From Owenia fusiformis (Eukaryota; Annelida; Polychaeta; Sabellida; Oweniidae), in assembly GCA_903813345.2 (NCBI GenBank), contig CAIIXF020000008.1:8082366-8146365 (forward strand): a stretch of DNA of 64,000 bases, read 5' to 3'. Positions within the stretch are counted from its first letter, which is position 1. Each line of letters begins with the position of its first letter. Below the pieces are notes generated by a model. It searched no databases. It saw only the letters and a list, made by a program, of their open reading frames with translations, and was not told where the DNA came from. Below are positions 60,501-64,000 of this stretch, in pieces. The translations under genes were made by a program, and so were the position numbers.

Positions 60501-63004
60501 AACTTTTTAAATTGATATGTGTATTACCACTTTTTATCGCTAGAATTCCAAATATTGTTATATTACAATGAATCAATATAATCTAAACTCATTTTTCTTA
60601 AAATTTCTTGAGAGAAAGTTCATAAAAGTTTTGTTATTTATTCATGGAAATCAGCAGAACAACATGAAAAATAAGAAAAATCCTTGAAAGCTTCTTTTTA
60701 AAAATAAACTTTACGCATTTATCTCTATAATGCATAAAATGTTACAAAGTTGAGATGTTCTCAAGACTTGGGGTAGCCCCTTCGCTTTAGCAATAAAAGT
60801 GCATGTAAAACAAATATTTGAGGGACAATGTATATTTAAATCAAACAGTGAATGGAGGGATAATAATAACATTGCATACACTATTTACATCCTGCAATTT
60901 TTGAGTTTAATTACAATTTATTTTGATTTATTTAGAGATTCATGCATGAAACCAGTGCCTAAACAGGTGATAAATATGACGTCGTATCATTTTTGATGTA
61001 AACACCTATGCATATTCAAACAGATATATTTTCAAATGTAATTAACAATGGGTGAACATGTACCATACAGGAAGATTTGTTAAATCACCTTTTTCATACT
61101 GAATCAGTTCTCCTTCATAAGCTTGGAGGAAGTGTAGAATGTCACTTGACTTTTTGGGGATTTTGAAGCCAATGTCTGCTGCACAGTTCAAAATCAACTT
61201 CTATAGTAATTTGACACTTTCTACGAGCCTCACTGAACTTTTATTGTTTCTCAAAACTTATCTCTCAAAATTAGGAAAATAGGTGATAAGCAGGGAATTT
61301 CAGTCACAAAAAACAATGAGTGACAAATTACACTTCCCCCAACTACTATTTGCAATAATTCTAGTATTCCATTTTTTCAGAATACGTACACATAACACCC
61401 TAAAACTACCTTATCTGTTTCTGTATAAAATGCCATTCAACTTTATTATACATCTATTTTCTCCGTGGAACACTCTATCTGCGGACTTTATAGAATTCAG
61501 GAAAATTCCACCATAGTTAAATAAGTTAACCCTAGAACATAGGGTCGTATTTTTAGGTCACCCTGTAGTTGTTAAACACTTATTTCTGTCCTGTGTGTTA
61601 AGTTCTTTTATTCTTTTCCAACAGAATCAGATACATATCATCAGTACAATGATGTGATTCAGAACTCAGGCTTTTGGCATAAAGTCAAGAAGTTACTTGG
61701 TGTCGATAGAAGCATGGATGAAGAATTTGCCTTTGCTGTATGTCATTGGCTTCCATCAATGAATTGCATCCTCAGAGAAGAAAATGGAGATACCCCCCAT
61801 TTGTTGCCAACAGACTTCATTGAAAAGATCTCACAAATACATAGATGTATGGACCAATTTTACATGATCTCTGAAAATTACTGGGGAAGTGGTGGAGCTC
61901 ATGAAATCAAAGGATACAGTTTCAGTCAGGTATTTTTATGAACACACTTTTCTTAAACATTTCTTGAAATTAACTAAATGTAAAAAAGCTAATAGAAGTA
62001 ATAAAGTCTTTATCTTGATTTTAATCAATTGGCTAGAAATTAAGTAAATTGTTAGATTGAGATGCCAACTGACATGACAAAAAGATGCTTAAAAGATTAA
62101 CTAGAACTCCATGGAGTAGTAAATTTCACCAAACAAAACATGTCTAGATAAATGGTGGTCATCTTGAATTTTGAAATTCATCTTAATGGACATATTAAAA
62201 AATTTCATGTTTATTAAAGGGGGGGGGGGGGCTCTTGTCAGAGTTGATGTTAGCAAATTTTGACTTTTGTCTTCAAAAATCAGCTGTTTTTAAGAACTAA
62301 TAAGCAATATTTTCAATATATATATTCAATATATCGCATGGTCATGGTAGCTAGTTGTGTTGACATCATAACAGAACACATAAAATGTTGTTGATATTAA
62401 AACACATGGTTCAGGTTTGGTACAATAACAGAATTTGACTATATTTGATTAATATCAATTATTGTAAAGCCTATATACAATGTGAACCAAATTCGTTAAC
62501 TAAGTACTTGAGTTATTAAAGATTACATTTTTATGAAATATGGTGGCCATTTTGAATTGGACAGCCATATTGAAAATTCCTTGTTGAGCATCCATAAGGC
62601 ATAAGCCTATAAAATTTGAATCAAATCTTTCGACCAGTATTTGAGTTATCATCTGGACAGACAAACTGAAACGAAGAAACGAATGGGTGAATGGATAGAT
62701 GACTTCTCTCTATCCCTACAAACTTCAGGATAATCAGCTGCTCATCTAATATGTTTTAGGTTCTGTATGATCACATAGAAGGCAGTCTTAATGCGATAAC
62801 AGAATCTGCATCTCCAGAGGGTGCTGCATCAGTTGCTGTAACTGCATTGACATTACTCATCCTTTGGAATACCTTCAAGTTGCCATTGAAAACTTATCAA
62901 CTGAATAAATTAGGGGTTGTCTTAAGGCTATGCCCTACAAATGACAAAATTTGTCACAAATGGAATGCCATAGATGACTGCTTTCCCAAAGGAGTATACA
63001 GAGA
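51230..63004 (+). CDS. RNF213: RNF213-like E3 ubiquitin ligase, N-terminal part (exons 1-7, about 592 codons)
   Basis: Exons are 51230-51560, 53492-53904, 54200-54336, 55076-55225, 59512-59708, 61625-61929 and 62760-63004; all phases agree (joins 1, 0, 2, 2, 1, 0, then 2 at the exit). The layout follows vertebrate RNF213: a short N-terminal Cys cluster, a long charged low-complexity region, then a beta-rich carbohydrate-binding-like (CBM20-like) segment, then the start of the helical N-arm. The AAA+ core and RING domains that define the enzyme must lie beyond the right end. RNF213 is a giant cytosolic ATPase/E3 that works on lipid droplets and in antimicrobial ubiquitylation; bivalves often have several such genes. 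Identification rests on exons 4-6, which align with my recollection of the human protein. Confidence 0.78.
51870..51902. repeat. Short stem-loop, about 13-bp arms, in intron 1
   Basis: TTGATTCTAG and CTAGAATCAA face each other around AACTAGTTCTTGCG. Confidence 0.6.
52458..53206. mobile_element. Long-TIR foldback element, family A copy 2 (749 bp), in RNF213-like intron 1
   Basis: The ends AAAGAATGGGTATCGATATG and the inverse (CCATATCAATACCTATCCTTT region) match copy 1 at 18119-18810. Both arms carry the AGACCT-CTCAATATT-GTAATT text and the CCAACAAGGTTCGGAAAG text. Arms differ by a few percent. Confidence 0.8.
53492..53904 (+). CDS. RNF213: RNF213-like exon 2: charged low-complexity region
   Basis: The acceptor TTTTTATTAG ends at 53491 and the donor GAG|GTTAAT has GT at 53905. 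The codons are rich in K, E, D, N, T and S. The frame stays open to 54027, but the part beyond the donor turns hydrophobic, so the earlier donor is preferred and keeps phase 0. Disordered charged N-terminal sequence is normal for the family. Confidence 0.7.
54200..54336 (+). CDS. RNF213: RNF213-like exon 3: lysine-rich stretch
   Basis: The acceptor TTCTTTTCAG ends at 54199 and the donor AAAAG|GTAATA has GT at 54337. It encodes a stretch dominated by K and E (for example EPKAKKKKGNDKAK). Enters in phase 0, leaves in phase 2. Confidence 0.75.
54506..54901. mobile_element. MITE with two internal tandem units, in RNF213-like intron 3
   Basis: The ends AAAGGACGATTCTTGGTTTG and the inverted CAAACCGAGAATTGTCCTTT are near-perfect inverted repeats. 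Between them a block of about 175 bp occurs twice in tandem (CTAATATTTTTTT..., CCAAATTAAA..., GTCTGAAGCA...GGATA). No target duplication was assigned. Confidence 0.7.
55076..55225 (+). CDS. RNF213: RNF213-like exon 4: first half of the CBM20-like segment
   Basis: The acceptor TTATTTAG ends at 55075 and the donor GAAAG|GTATGT has GT at 55226. The text IKIVFHALLSPKFGFKPNAD and the following VVIKGDFLPGEWKHSG align with the vertebrate segment that begins V-x-V-F-F-H-A and contains a G-x-W near its end. The alternation of hydrophobic residues fits beta strands. Confidence 0.85.
55887..56972. mobile_element. TTAA-type foldback, family C copy 2 (1086 bp with nested insert)
   Basis: The ends GGTTTCGGGGTAGTTATCAG and the inverse are flanked by TTAA (55883-55886 and 56973-56976). 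The inner arm text (AACAGAGTTCTG, CATTTACATGACCAGGATCA, AATGACCCTTA) matches family C copy 1 at 46996-47752. Removing the nested hAT-like MITE leaves about 536 bp. Confidence 0.82.
56214..56755. mobile_element. hAT-like MITE nested in the TTAA foldback (542 bp)
   Basis: The termini TAGAGCTGGC and GCCAGCTCTA are perfect inverted repeats. ACTTTTAG flanks both ends exactly (56206-56213 and 56756-56763). The 8-bp duplication and the AGAGCTGGC-like end are typical of hAT elements. The inside is rich in GTCGA motifs and lacks coding sequence. Confidence 0.87.
57140..58846 (+). pseudogene. Decayed protein of a widespread uncharacterised animal family, inside the 4-kb element
   Basis: Plus-strand frames give, in order: FDNAQQHVPVFKFW with IELLCLNYVRAIGKLPLYLQ (from 57199), then FIFDHSNYT; FSAIAINQAHEQKHNLVKSD with GGAVGL and RWMVAGPE-like KWMVGGPE (57480-57605); DTIKRNNYKIFKEQ (57860); EALLLDGAAIVHLLK (58015); VLDQYLENSLKLS (58133); WIAFGNGKNYPTHEMAASLG and LPLFHALTG (58230-58335); a TNKLAVVM...FIVILYN segment; AR-x4-F-M-K, IPPTLDAVYVWGQ and SQWGWESVN to 58846. 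This order matches a protein often predicted in molluscs and cnidarians. The HEEADTR-type segment expected between 58200 and 58230 is deleted. Many stops and shifts separate the pieces, so no product is possible. Function is unknown. Confidence 0.7.
59512..59708 (+). CDS. RNF213: RNF213-like exon 5: second half of the CBM20-like segment
   Basis: The acceptor TATGTTTACAG ends at 59511 and the donor AAAC|GTATGT has GT at 59709. Contains QYKYAVIPQGHLISDGCYES, aligned with the vertebrate IPYKYVIYNGESFEYEF segment, a strand pair typical of starch-binding folds. Enters phase 2, leaves phase 1. Confidence 0.85.
61625..61929 (+). CDS. RNF213: RNF213-like exon 6
   Basis: The acceptor TTTTCCAACAG ends at 61624 and the donor CAG|GTATTT has GT at 61930. 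It opens with SDTYHQYNDVIQNSGFW, aligned with the SGDWHQYYDIVYMKP segment of the vertebrate protein. The rest looks helical and matches the beginning of the N-arm. Leaves in phase 0. Confidence 0.82.
62098..62745 (+). repeat. SINE-like repeat copy 2, in RNF213-like intron 6
   Basis: Shares AACTCCATGGAGTAGTAAAT, ATGGTGGCCATTTTGAATTG, CATAAGGCATAAGCCTATAA and the CTTCAGGATAATCA tail with the repeat at 22790-23610. It has one or two units instead of five. A poly(G) run lies near 62218-62231. Confidence 0.7.
62760..63004 (+). CDS. RNF213: RNF213-like exon 7 (no internal ATG needed)
   Basis: The acceptor CTAATATGTTTTAG ends at 62759 and the donor AGAGA|GTAAGT has GT at 63005. Phase 0 gives VLYDHIEGSLNAITESASPE, then a hydrophobic helix (VTALTLLILWNTFKLPL) and a Cys-containing stretch to KGVYRE. 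The in-frame TAA just after the donor marks the intron. Leaves in phase 2; the next exon is outside the window or unrecognised. Confidence 0.78.
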
Positions 63005-64000
63005 GTAAGTTATCTTTATCTTTTTATTTTATTTTCATGTGTCTGTGAACAACAAGTGACTAAAGGAGGAAGGTCAAAGAGAATTATGAAAAAGCAAGAA
63101 AAACAGAGGACCATAACTAGTCATAAGGAAAACAAACCCGAATACCCATAATGATGTCAACACATGAGGCAAAGCCTACCCACCATCATCAGGAAAACTG
63201 CTTTTAATATTTCTTATTTTATAATAGGTTTTAGCATCATTTTCTAGAGCCAGTTATCTTAAATTATGGCATCTATCTTTGGACCATGTACAAAATTTGC
63301 ATTAGTTGAATGCGTGGTTTAAGGATTTTAGCCATCAACTCATAATGTGCATAATGTGTGCTGAATCATTCATCTCCAAGGGTGTTGTTTTCAAATCTTT
63401 GCAAGACTGCACAGTGGGAATGCAAAGCTTAGGAAGCAACGCCTGAGTGGAATGAAGCGCAATTGTGCTTAAATTCTTTTCACACATTGGAAAATATTTT
63501 CTACAAAATTACCTAAAAGAAACAAAATCACAAAAAGAACATATTTTAAATGAAACCTTTTGTAAGGGTCAAGGTGCCAGAGTATCAATTTCAATCCCCT
63601 GAGTCAAGTTGTCACCTTGACAACTGTTTAACTAGAGACCTTGAGTTGGTTATTATTATATAATGTAATGCATTACATGTGTATGAAATAGCCCTGGGGG
63701 TTCACTCAGATTAATTTGGTTAGGTATGTGCAGCACGTGCAATTTCAGTTTTTCTACAAAAAATGGTATTAAATTGGTTCAACCAGTTGCCAATTTAGTC
63801 TATTTTACTGATATTTTGGAAAATTAGAGGGATCTGACATTGACATATTTATGAAGTTGAGATGAATAAAATGGACTTTTATGAGTCTGAGAGTAATTAA
63901 ACATGGAAACCTTCAATTCTTAGAGGAGACTGACATCGAAAAAATGCTCAAAAAGGGGATCTTTGGTGTGGCACATAGGAGGTATATTGGAGTGAACCCC
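63005..64000 (+). other. RNF213-like intron 7 (start); no exon recognised
   Basis: No splice-bounded open frame of family character was found up to the window end. The block 63440-63575 resembles 47980-48110 (CTTAAATTCTT, CACACATTG, AATATTTT, AAGGGTCAA in order), so it is a dispersed repeat. Confidence 0.45.

Overview
The window looks like AT-rich nuclear DNA from an invertebrate animal. Genes are split by GT/AG introns, intergenic space is large, and transposons are mostly inverted-repeat (foldback) elements plus one LINE. The protein families (an RNF213-like E3, fuseless-like membrane proteins, an InaF-motif protein) and the repeats suggest a lophotrochozoan, most likely a bivalve or other mollusc. 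The species cannot be fixed from sequence alone.

Layout. 1-10.5 kb: no gene seen; a Mutator-like MITE with a 9-bp target duplication (3557-4053), a 2-kb mariner-type foldback carrying mirrored 15-bp tandem arrays (4573-6585), and a decayed mariner copy (6592-7887). 10.6-13.4 kb: a 5'-truncated non-LTR retrotransposon with an intact 827-codon reverse transcriptase ORF and a 23-A tail. 14.7 kb: a small secreted six-cysteine peptide gene. 16.0-20.7 kb, minus strand: a complete three-exon fuseless-like gene (406 codons), whose exons 1 and 2 each encode one half of an internally duplicated membrane protein. 24.1-31.1 kb, minus strand: a tandem paralogue of that gene, now a pseudogene with stops, frameshifts, an exon interrupted by a 1.9-kb transposon, and a 2.6-kb long-TIR transposon in intron 1. 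31-45 kb: repeats, several nested, with no coding exon recognised. 45.2-45.5 kb, minus strand: first coding exon of an InaF-motif membrane protein. 47-49.6 kb: a TTAA-flanked foldback, a 130-bp duplication and a 1.1-kb mirrored minisatellite. 51.2-63.0 kb, plus strand: seven consecutive coding exons (about 592 codons) of the N-terminal part of an RNF213-like giant E3/AAA+ protein; the gene runs off the right end.

Nested transposons give most of the history. Intron 4 of the RNF213-like gene holds a roughly 4-kb element with about 240-bp TIRs and a decayed protein of a widespread but uncharacterised animal family. A TTAA-type foldback sits inside that element, and a hAT-like MITE sits inside the foldback. 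Target-site duplications could be read directly for many elements (9, 8, 6, 5, 4 bp, TTAA or TA), so several boundaries are base-exact. Exon joins were chosen by splice consensus, reading phase and family similarity recalled from memory; no database search was possible.
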